Shown: in pieces, positions 32,872-40,826 of the stretch
Numbering within the stretch: position 1 is the first letter of the stretch
Layout: each line of letters opens with the position of its first letter
From: Nocardioides sp.
GTDB lineage: Bacteria > Actinomycetota > Actinomycetes > Propionibacteriales > Nocardioidaceae
Direction: 5' to 3'
Assembly (NCBI GenBank): GCA_025965125.1
Contig: JAOPXM010000122.1
Coordinates: 1 to 48,463, forward strand
DNA: 48,463 bases
Translations under genes and position numbers: made by a program
The notes under the pieces: generated by a model
Seen by the model: only the letters and a program-made list of their open reading frames with translations
Databases searched by the model: none
What the model was told of the DNA's origin: nothing

Positions 32872-33494
32872 GCCGCGGCCTCGTCGGCCTGGGTCGGGCC
32901 GTAGAGCGCCGCCGGGACGCCGGTCGCGAGTGCCCAGTAGCGGTCGCCGTAGCTCCAGTGCCACCACTCGGTCGGGTAGTTGACCAGTCCGGCGCCGCCG
33001 AGGACCCGGGCGAGGAGGCCGCGGTGCGCGCGGGCGTCCGCGCCGATGCCGTCGGCAGCGAAGTAGCAGGCACCGTCGCTCTGCTCGGGGGTCGCATCGA
33101 TCGGGGTGCCGAGGTCGAGCTCGTCGCCGCAGACGTCGACCAGGGTCAGGTCCACGGCCGCGCCCGCGACGTGCGGCGCGACCTCCAGCGGCGAGACGAA
33201 GCGGCTGGTGAGGCGCACCAGCTCGTCTTCGGTGACGTTCGGGTGCACGCGCCGGAGCTGCGCGGCGTACGACGCCACGATCGTGCGCTGCTCGTGCGCG
33301 CTGCGGTGGCCCTCGACCACGCGGAGCAGGAGGCCGGCCGGCAGCGCCGCAGCGGCGAGCTCGAGGCGAGCGGCGAGCCCGACGCGCACCAGCGCCCGGG
33401 CCGGCCCGAAGGACGCGTCCAGCCGCACCAGCGGCTCGTCGATGTCCAGTGTCGGCAGGGTGGTGACCTCGGGGTCCGAGAGGAGGATCGTCAT
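32868..33494 (-). CDS. VanX-like D-Ala-D-Ala dipeptidase (M15 family)
   Basis: A 208-residue zinc D,D-dipeptidase. Zinc ligands H108 and D115 sit in HVAGAAVD, general base E176 and ligand H179 in TEWWHW, with the same spacing as VanX (H116, D123, E181, H184). The substrate arginine is in VVEGHRSAHEQ. There is no signal peptide, so it would act in the cytoplasm, hydrolysing D-Ala-D-Ala (or D-Ala-D-X) before it enters wall precursors. It leads the six-gene operon and its stop overlaps the racemase start as ATGA. TAACGT lies 6 bases before the ATG, predicting a leaderless operon mRNA. Confidence 0.87.
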   Translation of the reverse strand: MTILLSDPEVTTLPTLDIDEPLVRLDASFGPARALVRVGLAARLELAAAALPAGLLLRVVEGHRSAHEQRTIVASYAAQLRRVHPNVTEDELVRLTSRFVSPLEVAPHVAGAAVDLTLVDVCGDELDLGTPIDATPEQSDGACYFAADGIGADARAHRGLLARVLGGAGLVNYPTEWWHWSYGDRYWALATGVPAALYGPTQADEAAA

Positions 33495-33500
33495 GTCTCG

Positions 33501-33506
33501 ACGTTA
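33501..33506 (-). promoter_or_regulatory. Predicted leaderless -10 element of the VanX-like operon
   Basis: On the minus strand TAACGT (33506 to 33501) is followed by CGAGAC and then the ATG at 33494. No Shine-Dalgarno is present. The stretch 33495-33569 between this gene and the upstream terminator is the only room for the operon promoter; no clear -35 was seen. Confidence 0.45.
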
Positions 33507-33569
33507 GGAATCCGCCACCCTGCGCGCCTCCGCCTCAGGTGCCGAACCGCTGTCCTGGGGTACCGGCCC

Positions 33570-33617
33570 GGACGTCATACGGACAGTGCAAGCGGATGCT
33601 CCGTCCGGATGACGTCC
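33570..33617. terminator. Hairpin after the dienoyl-CoA reductase gene
   Basis: Arms 33570-33584 and 33603-33617 (GGACGTCATACGGAC type) pair at 14 of 15 positions with an 18-base loop. It begins 6 bases after the reductase stop and separates that operon from the VanX-like operon on the same strand. Confidence 0.7.
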
Positions 33618-33622
33618 CGGGG

Positions 33623-35617
33623 TCAGAGGGCGGCGACGAGCCTCGTGCCCTGCTCGATGGCGCGCTTGGCGTCGAGCTCGGCGGCCACATCGGCTCCGCC
33701 GATCAGGTGAGCGCCGCCGCCCAGCTCGTCGTAGAGGTCGCGGACCGACTCCTGCCCGGCGCAGAGCACGACGTGGTCGACGGCGAGCACGTGCGGCGTG
33801 CCATCCACCGAGTAGTGCAGGCCCTCGTCGTCCACGCGGTCGTAGGTCACGCCGTTGACCTGCACGACTCCCGACTGCTTGAGGACCGCGCGGTGCGCCC
33901 AGCCGGACGTCTTGCCGAGGTCGACCCCGATGGGGGTGGTCTTTCGCTGCAGCAGCGTGACCTCGCGGATCGGCGTGCGCGGCTTGCGCTCGGTGAGGCC
34001 ACCGGGGTGCACGCCGGGGTCACCGACGCCCCAGTGCGCCATCCAGTCGTCGAGGTCGTCGGCCGGGTCGTGGGTGAGGAAGTGGCTGACGTCCACGCCG
34101 ATGCCGCCGGCACCGACCACGGCGACCCGCTTGCCGGGCACGACAACGCCGGTGAGCACGTCGGCGTACGACACCACCGAGGGGTGATCGATGCCGTCGA
34201 GGTCCGGGACCCGCCCGACCACACCGGTGGCGACGACCACTTCGTCGTACGACGCGAGGTCGCCCGCCGTGGCCTCGGTGCGGAGCCGAACCTCGACACC
34301 GAGGACCTCGAGCCGGCGGGTGAAGTAGCGCAGCGTCTCGGCGAACTCCTCCTTGCCGGGCACAGCCATCGCGAGCCGGAACTGGCCGCCGAGGGCTTCG
34401 GACTTCTCGAAGAGGGTGACGGCGAAGCCGCGCTCGGCCGCTGACACGGCGGTCGCGAGCCCGGCCGGTCCGGCGCCGACGACTGCGACCGTCGCTGCCC
34501 TCTTGGTCGGCCCGAGCACCAGCGTGGTCTCACGACAGGCGCGCGGGTTGACCAGGCACGATGCCTTCCGGTTCTTGAACACGTGGTCGAGACACGCCTG
34601 GTTGCAGGCGATGCAGGTGTTGATCTCGTCGGCCCGGCTGGTCGCGGCCTTCTCGACGAAGAACGCATCGGCCAGCAGCGGGCGGGCCATCGACACGAGG
34701 TCGGCCTCGCCGGCCGCCAGGATCTCCTCGGCGAGCTCGGGGGTGTTGATCCGGTTGGACGCGCAGACCGGGATTGACACCTCGGCCTTGAGCCGGGCGG
34801 TCGCCGAACGCCAGGCGCCGCGCGGGACCTGGGTGATGATCGTCGGCACCCGGGCCTCGTGCCACCCGATGCCGGTGTTGAGGACGGTGACACCTGCCTC
34901 CTCCAGCTGGTGGGCGAGCGTGACGACCTCGTCCCAGGTCTGGCCGCCCTCGACCAGGTCGAGCAGCGAGATCCGGTAGACGATCGGGAAGTCGGCGCCG
35001 ACCAGGTCTCGGGAGCGGCGGACGACCTCGAGCGGGAACCGCATCCGCCTCTCGGCGGTGCCACCCCACGCATCGTTGCGGTCGTTCGTGCGGGCGGCCA
35101 GGAACTGGTTGATCAGGTAGCCCTCGGAGCCCATGATCTCGACGGCGTCGTAACCCGCCTTCACCGCCAGCGCGACGGTCTCCGCGAAGTCGGTCGCGGT
35201 CTGGTCGACGCCGTTCGTGGACAGCGCCCGCGGCCGGAACGGCGTGATCGGCGACTTCTTGTTCGAGGCCGAGACACTCAGCGGGTGGTAGCCGTAGCGG
35301 CCCGCGTGCAGGACCTGCAGCGCGATGGCGCCGCCCTCGTCATGGACCGCGCCGGTGATCTCGCGGTGCCGCATCGACTGCAGCCGCGTGGTCAGCTCGG
35401 AGGCGAACGGCTTCAGCCAACCGCGCTTGTTGGGCGCGTAGCCACCGGTGACGATCAGGCCGACGCCGCCGCGGGCCCGCTCGGCGAAGTACGCCGCCAG
35501 CGCGGCCAGGTCGCGTCGACTGTCCTCGAGGCCGGTGTGCATCGAGCCCATCACCACGCGGTTGCGCAGCTCGAGGTTGCCGATCGTGATCGGGGCGAGC
35601 AGGTGGGGGTAGCTCAT
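33623..35617 (-). CDS. fadH: 2,4-dienoyl-CoA reductase (FadH type)
   Basis: A 664-residue NADPH-dependent flavoprotein that reduces 2,4-dienoyl-CoA in beta-oxidation of unsaturated fatty acids, or a close relative of it (trimethylamine dehydrogenase family). The N-terminal TIM barrel binds FMN (LLAPITIGNLELRNRVVMGS at the start). The 4Fe-4S cysteines are in CIACNQAC followed 12 residues later by a fourth Cys, exactly the E. coli FadH spacing. The FAD site VAVVGAGPAGLATAVSAAER and a second Rossmann motif VAVVGAGGIGVDV complete the enzyme. Length matches E. coli FadH. The ATG overlaps the PadR stop as ATGA, so it is probably controlled by PadR. Confidence 0.92.
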   Translation of the reverse strand: MSYPHLLAPITIGNLELRNRVVMGSMHTGLEDSRRDLAALAAYFAERARGGVGLIVTGGYAPNKRGWLKPFASELTTRLQSMRHREITGAVHDEGGAIALQVLHAGRYGYHPLSVSASNKKSPITPFRPRALSTNGVDQTATDFAETVALAVKAGYDAVEIMGSEGYLINQFLAARTNDRNDAWGGTAERRMRFPLEVVRRSRDLVGADFPIVYRISLLDLVEGGQTWDEVVTLAHQLEEAGVTVLNTGIGWHEARVPTIITQVPRGAWRSATARLKAEVSIPVCASNRINTPELAEEILAAGEADLVSMARPLLADAFFVEKAATSRADEINTCIACNQACLDHVFKNRKASCLVNPRACRETTLVLGPTKRAATVAVVGAGPAGLATAVSAAERGFAVTLFEKSEALGGQFRLAMAVPGKEEFAETLRYFTRRLEVLGVEVRLRTEATAGDLASYDEVVVATGVVGRVPDLDGIDHPSVVSYADVLTGVVVPGKRVAVVGAGGIGVDVSHFLTHDPADDLDDWMAHWGVGDPGVHPGGLTERKPRTPIREVTLLQRKTTPIGVDLGKTSGWAHRAVLKQSGVVQVNGVTYDRVDDEGLHYSVDGTPHVLAVDHVVLCAGQESVRDLYDELGGGAHLIGGADVAAELDAKRAIEQGTRLVAAL

Positions 35618-36144
35618 TCGTGGGCCTCCAGGTATTCCGTGAGCCAGTCGACCCAGAACTCCTCGAGGCGGATGCCGCCTCGCAGGACGAGGTACTGATC
35701 GAGCTCGAGGCCGGACAGGGCGTCCGGCGTCGGGTAGTCGCGTTTCAACAGCTGCCGGTAGTGGTCGAGCCGCACGTGGTGATCCGCGAGGTTGGCGCGC
35801 ACCACGTCGAGCACCGAGGCCCGGTCGCCGAACGACGCACCGCGCAGCTTCACCGCGAGCTCGCTGCGCAGGCCCTGGGTCTCCGTGGGGGCGGCCAGCC
35901 AGGCCGTCAGCACCTGCCGACCGGCCGGCGTCACGTCGTACACCTTCTTGTCGGGCTTGCCCGTCTGGGCGACCTCGGTGATCGTCACCCAGCCATCGGC
36001 ATCCATCCGCGCCAGCACCTTGTAGATCTGCTGGTGCGTGGCCTGCCAGAAGAAGCCGATCGAGCGGCCGAACCGCTTCGCAAGGTCCAGCCCGGATGCG
36101 GGTTGCTCGCTCAGGGCGACGAGCAGCGCGTGTTCGAGGGCCAT
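35614..36144 (-). CDS. PadR-family transcriptional regulator
   Basis: A 176-residue PadR regulator. The winged helix covers residues 1-80 (MALEHALLVALSEQPASGLD, then QQIYKVLARMDADGWV and KKVYDVTPAGR). The C-terminal half is the helical dimerisation domain of the Vir_act_alpha_C type. PadR proteins usually repress a neighbouring gene until an aromatic acid or acyl ligand binds. The candidate operator at 36168-36181 lies 24 bases upstream. It overlaps fadH by four bases, so it likely regulates its own operon. Confidence 0.9.
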   Translation of the reverse strand: MALEHALLVALSEQPASGLDLAKRFGRSIGFFWQATHQQIYKVLARMDADGWVTITEVAQTGKPDKKVYDVTPAGRQVLTAWLAAPTETQGLRSELAVKLRGASFGDRASVLDVVRANLADHHVRLDHYRQLLKRDYPTPDALSGLELDQYLVLRGGIRLEEFWVDWLTEYLEAHE

Positions 36145-36167
36145 GCGACAAGAGTGTGCCCGACCTA

Positions 36168-36181
36168 TGCAACAAGTTGCA
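36168..36181. promoter_or_regulatory. PadR operator candidate
   Basis: TGCAACAAGTTGCA is an inverted repeat with 6-base arms around AA, located between the divergent PadR and CapA genes. Its core, CAACAAGTTG, recurs at 43560-43569 upstream of the EthA-like monooxygenase gene. Confidence 0.5.
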
Positions 36182-36214
36182 AGAGTGGTCGTGTCACATC
36201 GCTACGGTGGCCAC

Positions 36215-37615
36215 ATGGGTGCGAGATGGGGCGGGGCGGCGGCGCTCCTGCTGGTGCTCGTCGCAGCGTGCACGTCGGACCCCGCGCCGAAGCCGCAGGA
36301 GGTCGAGTCGACGGCTCCGGACCTGCCCTCGGGGACCGAGGGCTCCAGTGACCCGGCGGCCCCGACCACTCGCCCCCTCGTGCTGGCCGTCAACGCCCGA
36401 CGCCCGCCGATCGACGTCACCGAGGCGTTGGCCCGCCGGGTGGCCCGCGGTGAGGTCGACAACTGGAGGGAGCTCGGCGAGCCGGCCGGCCCGCTGACCG
36501 TGACCGACCGGACCGACACCCTGGCGCACCTGCCGATGGACACCGTGGCCGCGGTCGTGGCCGACGCGGTGACCCCGGCGGTCCGGGTCGTCGACGTCAA
36601 CGGGGTCGACCCATTGAAGGACCCGCAGCACTATCCAGTCCAGGTGACCGGCCCGGCGCCGCGGGTGCCCACCACGCTGACCGTGGTCGGGGACATCATG
36701 CTGGGCCGACAGGTCGGTGACCGGGCGTCGGCCGAGGGCGACCCGTCGTACCCCCTCCGCCCCATGCAGGACCGGCTGGCCTCCGCCGACCTCACCGTCG
36801 GCAACTTCGAGGGCACGTTGTCCGACAACGGTGAGCCCAGGCAGCCGGGCGACGACTCGTTCAACGCCGATCCGCGGGTCCGATCCGGCCTGCGAGAGGC
36901 CGGCTTCGACGCGCTCGACCTGGCCAACAACCACACCGGCGACTTCGGCGACACGGCCCTGGTGGAGACGGTCTCGCGACTGCGCGACCGGGGCCTCGAC
37001 ACGTTCGGTGCCGGCCGCGGCCCGCGTCAGGCCTGGCAGCCCACGATCGTCGAGCGGCACGGCGTGCGTTTCGGCTTCCTGGCGTTCAATGCGATCGGCG
37101 AGACCCCGGAGGTCGGGCCCGGCCGCCCGGGCGCCGTCTCGATCAGCATGCCGCCGCGCACCGGGCCGCTCGACCGGGGCGAGCTGGGTCGCTTCCTCGC
37201 CGCCGTCCGGCGACTGGCGGCCCTGGTCGACGTCGTCACGGTGATGCCGCACTGGGGCACGCAGTACACCGAGCGGCCGGAGCCGATCCAGGCTCGCGTC
37301 GCCCGGGCCCTGGCCGATGCCGGCGCCGACCTGGTGATCGGCGGTCATCCCCACTGGGTGCAGGGCGCCTCTCTCGTCGGCGACACCCTGGTGGTCAACT
37401 CGCTCGGCAACTTCGTCTTCGACATGGACTCCACGGAGACCCAGGAGGGGCTGGTCCTGGAGGCGGTGTTCTGGGGCGACCAGCTGATGGCCGTCGAGTT
37501 CGTGCCCTACCGGATCGGTCCCGACTTCGCGCCGCGGGTGGTGCCGTACGCCGACGCCGCGGGCACGTTCGACCTGTTCTGGAGGTTCAGCGGGCTCGGA
37601 GCCACGCCCAGATGA
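36215..37615 (+). CDS. CapA-family lipoprotein (poly-gamma-glutamate capsule-type phosphatase fold)
   Basis: A 466-residue surface lipoprotein. The signal ends LVAAC, with lipidation at about C21. The first 140 residues after it are a variable domain (NARRPPIDVTEALARRVARG). The CapA/PGA_cap metallophosphatase-like domain then begins with VVGDIMLGR and includes ANNHTGDFG, VMPHWGTQY and GGHPHWVQG, all the expected metal-ligand motifs. CapA proteins take part in poly-glutamate capsule production in Bacillus, but most actinobacterial members are uncharacterised. TACGGT lies 6 bases before the ATG, so the mRNA is probably leaderless. The last 29 bases overlap the convergent M28 peptidase gene. Confidence 0.88.
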   Translation: MGARWGGAAALLLVLVAACTSDPAPKPQEVESTAPDLPSGTEGSSDPAAPTTRPLVLAVNARRPPIDVTEALARRVARGEVDNWRELGEPAGPLTVTDRTDTLAHLPMDTVAAVVADAVTPAVRVVDVNGVDPLKDPQHYPVQVTGPAPRVPTTLTVVGDIMLGRQVGDRASAEGDPSYPLRPMQDRLASADLTVGNFEGTLSDNGEPRQPGDDSFNADPRVRSGLREAGFDALDLANNHTGDFGDTALVETVSRLRDRGLDTFGAGRGPRQAWQPTIVERHGVRFGFLAFNAIGETPEVGPGRPGAVSISMPPRTGPLDRGELGRFLAAVRRLAALVDVVTVMPHWGTQYTERPEPIQARVARALADAGADLVIGGHPHWVQGASLVGDTLVVNSLGNFVFDMDSTETQEGLVLEAVFWGDQLMAVEFVPYRIGPDFAPRVVPYADAAGTFDLFWRFSGLGATPR

Positions 37616-38573
37616 GGCGGCCGGTTCGGTCGAGCTGACGGCGGTTGACGACCGAAGGTACGTCGCTCGCCGAGTGGTAGCCGGCGTACGACGTGCCGCC
37701 TACGCGGGCCGCGTCGAAACCCCCCTTCTCGAAGGACCAGTGGTCGCTCGACTCGTTGTACCCACCCGCGCAGATCGACGCCGCCACGTCCGCGCGACGC
37801 GCCAGTGCCAGCAGCTCGTCCCGCAGCCTGGGGTTGCCGCCCCGACCGAGGCAGACCGGCACGAGCGCGCCCACCCCTACGCGGTCCATCGCCACCATCG
37901 CGCGCAGGGAAGCCCGCTCGGTCTTGGACATCTCGCGTACGTAGGCCATCGACCCGAAGTGGTGCAGGGCGTCCCCGGTGCCGCGGGGCTCCTCCGCGCC
38001 GAACGCGATGAGCACGGTCGGCAGCTGCGTCCCGTCCGTGGCGGCGAGTCGGGCCAGCTCGAGCAGGACGGCGACCCCGGAGGCGTTGTCCTCCGCACCC
38101 GGCGCCACCGCCACGGTGTCGAGGTGCGCGCCGACGATCCGGTACGGCGACCCGGCGTCGAACCCCGATGGCGTCGCGACCACGTTGAAGGATCTTCCCG
38201 CGTCGACAGGTACGCCCCACGAGTCACCGGCTGGCACAGGGAAGGGCTGGCGGCGGACGTCGTAGCCCTGAGCGCGCAATTGCGTCTCGACGTACCTCGC
38301 CGCCTCGCGGAACGCTGGACCCGTGGCGAGACGGGGTCCGATCCGGCCGGCGAGGACCCGGATGTGCGCCATCGCGGCGGCGGTGTCAAACGTCGCCGGC
38401 GCACCCGGTGTCGTGGGGGCCGTCGCTGCCGGTGTCGTGGGCGCCGGTGAGGTCGGGCTCGAGGTCGATGCGGGCGAGGTGGGTGTCGCACCGTCCTCGG
38501 GCTGCGGGTCCGCCGAACAGCCGACCAGGGCCGCCAGGCCCATCGCGCTCGCGAGGACGTGCTTCGCTCCCAT
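37587..38573 (-). CDS. M28-family zinc aminopeptidase, lipoprotein
   Basis: A 328-residue secreted peptidase anchored by a lipoprotein signal (LAALVGC, lipidation at about C19). A Thr/Pro/Ser-rich linker (residues 30-58) precedes the catalytic domain. Co-catalytic zinc ligands are in VGAHLDTVAVAPGAEDNASG (His and Asp), with the general-base pair FGAEEPRG and later MVAMDRVGVG and DHWSFEKGG, as in Streptomyces-type aminopeptidases. The start at 38573 lies 20 bases from the CsoR-type operator of the divergent gene. Its 3' end overlaps the CapA gene tail-to-tail, so antisense effects are possible. Confidence 0.9.
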   Translation of the reverse strand: MGAKHVLASAMGLAALVGCSADPQPEDGATPTSPASTSSPTSPAPTTPAATAPTTPGAPATFDTAAAMAHIRVLAGRIGPRLATGPAFREAARYVETQLRAQGYDVRRQPFPVPAGDSWGVPVDAGRSFNVVATPSGFDAGSPYRIVGAHLDTVAVAPGAEDNASGVAVLLELARLAATDGTQLPTVLIAFGAEEPRGTGDALHHFGSMAYVREMSKTERASLRAMVAMDRVGVGALVPVCLGRGGNPRLRDELLALARRADVAASICAGGYNESSDHWSFEKGGFDAARVGGTSYAGYHSASDVPSVVNRRQLDRTGRLIWAWLRAR

Positions 38574-38593
38574 GGGGGGAGGCTAGACGGCAT

Positions 38594-38613
38594 ATACCCC
38601 CAGGGGGTATCAT
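38594..38613 (+). promoter_or_regulatory. CsoR-type copper operator overlapping a -10 element
   Basis: ATACCCCCAGGGGGTAT (38594-38610) is a perfect 8-base-arm palindrome of the CsoR/RcnR class (G-tract sites such as TACCCnnnnGGGTA). The TATCAT at 38608-38613 overlaps its right arm and ends 6 bases before the ATG at 38620, so repressor binding would occlude a leaderless promoter. Confidence 0.75.
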
Positions 38614-38619
38614 GCGACC

Positions 38620-39078
38620 ATGAACGACTCTTGGCTCACCGCGATCACCGCGACCCGGCACTGCCTCACCGGCTGTGCGATCGGTGAGGTCCTCGGCATG
38701 GCCCTCGCGACCTGGTGGGGTTGGGGCAACCTGGCCAGCATCGTCCTGGCCATTCCGCTCGCCTTCTTCTTCGGCTACCTGCTGACCTTCACCGGCGTAC
38801 GTCGCGCCGGCATGGATCTGCGGGGCGCAGTCCGCGTTGCGCTCGCCGCCGACACGGTGTCGATCCTGGTCATGGAGATCGCCGACAACGGCTTCCTGCT
38901 GGCGTGGCCCGCCGCCATGGAGGCCACGCTCGGCGACGTCCTCTTCTGGGCCTCCCTCGCGATCTCGCTGGCCATCGCGTTCGTGGTCACGGTGCCCGTC
39001 AACCACTGGATGATCGGTCGCGGCAAGGGCCACGCGGTGGTCCACCAGATGCACGAGGGTCACGCGCAGCACCACTAG
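38620..39078 (+). CDS. DUF4396 membrane protein, probably copper-responsive
   Basis: A 152-residue protein with about four hydrophobic segments, matching DUF4396 (WGWGNLASIVLAIPLAFFFGY, LAADTVSILVMEIADN, PVNHWMIGRGKGH). Candidate metal-binding residues are the CLTGC pair near residue 15 and a His-rich C-terminus (HAVVHQMHEGHAQHH). The gene sits directly behind a CsoR-type operator, so copper or a related soft metal probably induces it. No CsoR, CopZ or copper ATPase gene is in the window, so the regulator acts from elsewhere. Biochemical function is unknown; metal export, sequestration or membrane protection are possibilities. Confidence 0.85.
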   Translation: MNDSWLTAITATRHCLTGCAIGEVLGMALATWWGWGNLASIVLAIPLAFFFGYLLTFTGVRRAGMDLRGAVRVALAADTVSILVMEIADNGFLLAWPAAMEATLGDVLFWASLAISLAIAFVVTVPVNHWMIGRGKGHAVVHQMHEGHAQHH

Positions 39079-39105
39079 GGCCGAGCCTGGCCCTACGATC
39101 TCGCC

Positions 39106-39978
39106 ATGCGCCTGCGTCGTACCGCCGCCCTTGCCGTCCTGCCCGTGGTCTTCACCGCGCTCGCGTGTGCGCCGCAGGACGACAACACGAACGCCTCCGA
39201 CCCGACCGGTTCGCCCAGCGCTGACGCGTGCGCCAAGGACAACCTGCCGCTTCTGACGGACGGCACGCTGACCATCGGCACCGACTCCCCGGCGTACGAG
39301 CCGTGGTTCGTCGACAACGACCCGACCAACGGCAAGGGCTACGAGTCCGCCGTCGCCTACGCCGTTGCTCACCAGCTCGGGTTCACCGCCGACGAGGTCA
39401 CCTGGGTGAAGGTCCCGTTCAACAGCTCGTACAAGCCGGGCGCCAAGGACTTCGACTTCGACATCAACCAGGTCTCGATCAGCGCAGCACGCGCCAAGGT
39501 GGTGGACTTCTCCGACGGCTACTACGCCGCCGCGCAGGCCGTGATCGCGCTCAAGGGCTCACCCGTCTCCGAGGCCACCAGCATCGCCGACCTTGCGGAC
39601 TACAACCTCGGCGCCCAGACCGGCACCACGTCGCTGTCCGCGATCCGCGACGTGATCCAGCCGGCCAACGACCCGGCCGTGTTCGAGGACACCAACGCCG
39701 CCAAGCAGGCACTGCTCAACGGGCAGGTCGACGCGATCCTGGCCGACCTGCCGACCGCGTTCTACATCAGCGCCGTCGAGATTCCCGACAGCACGATCGT
39801 CGGACAGTTCCAGCCCGAGTCGGGTCAGCAGGAGGAGTTCGGGATGCTGTTCGAGAAGGGCAGCAGCCTGGTGGCATGCGTCAACCAGGCCCTGGCCGCG
39901 CTGACCGGTGACGGCACCATGGACGCGATCCAGCAGAAGTGGCTCTCGGACGTCGTGAGCGTGCCCGAGCTCCAGTGA
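39106..39978 (+). CDS. Amino acid ABC transporter substrate-binding lipoprotein
   Basis: A 290-residue solute-binding protein for a polar amino acid or related compound. The signal ends ALACAPQ, with lipidation at about C21. The mature protein has the SBP_bac_3 pattern: LTIGTDSPAYEPWF, NGKGYESAVAYAVAHQLGF, FDFDINQVSISAARAKVVDF and a C-terminal MDAIQQKWLSD. TACGAT lies 6 bases before the ATG, predicting a leaderless operon mRNA. The permease gene start overlaps the stop as GTGA. The ligand cannot be assigned by eye. Confidence 0.9.
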   Translation: MRLRRTAALAVLPVVFTALACAPQDDNTNASDPTGSPSADACAKDNLPLLTDGTLTIGTDSPAYEPWFVDNDPTNGKGYESAVAYAVAHQLGFTADEVTWVKVPFNSSYKPGAKDFDFDINQVSISAARAKVVDFSDGYYAAAQAVIALKGSPVSEATSIADLADYNLGAQTGTTSLSAIRDVIQPANDPAVFEDTNAAKQALLNGQVDAILADLPTAFYISAVEIPDSTIVGQFQPESGQQEEFGMLFEKGSSLVACVNQALAALTGDGTMDAIQQKWLSDVVSVPELQ

Positions 39979-40826
39979 CCGGGGGCTGGGTACCGAGCGA
40001 GCGGGAGCTCGAGCGCCGGGCTGCGCGCCGTCGGCAACGGGTGCGCTCGGTGGCGATCGCAACCACCGTCACGCTGATCGTCTTCGTCGGGCTGGGTGTC
40101 GTTCTGGTGAGCTCACCCGGCTGGCCCCGGGTACACAGACTCTTCTTCAACGGCTTCCACGCGCGGGAGTCCTTCGACGGCATTCTCAAGGGCTTCTGGA
40201 TCAACGTGAAGCTCTTCCTCATCTGCGAGCCCGTGATCCTGGCGCTTGCTCTGGCCGTTGCGCTGTCGCGCGGCACTCGGTCGGCCTGGATGGTCCCGGT
40301 CCGCATCATCGCGGTCATCTACACCGATCTCTTTCGTGGCGTTCCGACGATCCTGCTGGTGGTCCTGTTCGCGTTCGGAATGCCGGCGCTCCAGCTGCAG
40401 GGCATTCCGGACAGCCCGCTCTTCTGGGCGGGTGTGGCCCTGGTGCTGTCCTACGGCGCCTACGTCGCGGAGGTTTTCCGGGCCGGCATCGACTCGATCC
40501 ACCCGTCCCAGATCTCCAGCGCTTCCGCACTCGGTCTCAGCCGCGGCCAGGCGATGCGCTACGTGGTGGTGCCCCAAGCAGTACGCCGAGTCATCCCACC
40601 ATTGCTCAACGACTTCGTCTCGCTGCAGAAGGACACGGCACTCGTCTCCGCGGCCGGCGTCTTCGACGCCCTGTTCACCGCCAAGGACTACGGCGCCTAC
40701 AACTTCAACTACACGCCTCTGGTGGTCGTTGCCGGCTTCTTCGTGGTCATGACCGTGCCCCTGGCGAGGGGCACGGACTGGCTGCAGCGTCGCTGGATGG
40801 AACGCGAGCGGGCGGGTGCCCTGTGA
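39975..40826 (+). CDS. Amino acid ABC transporter permease
   Basis: A 283-residue inner-membrane permease of the HisMQ type. A basic cytoplasmic N-terminus (ERRAARRRQR) is followed by about five to six membrane segments. IIAVIYTDLFRGVPTILLVV and the ATPase-coupling EAA-like loop ASALGLSRGQAMRYVVVPQA (around residue 190) are typical. Only one permease gene is present, so the channel is probably a homodimer. The GTG start and the stop both overlap the neighbours by four bases. Confidence 0.92.
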   Translation: MTGGWVPSERELERRAARRRQRVRSVAIATTVTLIVFVGLGVVLVSSPGWPRVHRLFFNGFHARESFDGILKGFWINVKLFLICEPVILALALAVALSRGTRSAWMVPVRIIAVIYTDLFRGVPTILLVVLFAFGMPALQLQGIPDSPLFWAGVALVLSYGAYVAEVFRAGIDSIHPSQISSASALGLSRGQAMRYVVVPQAVRRVIPPLLNDFVSLQKDTALVSAAGVFDALFTAKDYGAYNFNYTPLVVVAGFFVVMTVPLARGTDWLQRRWMERERAGAL

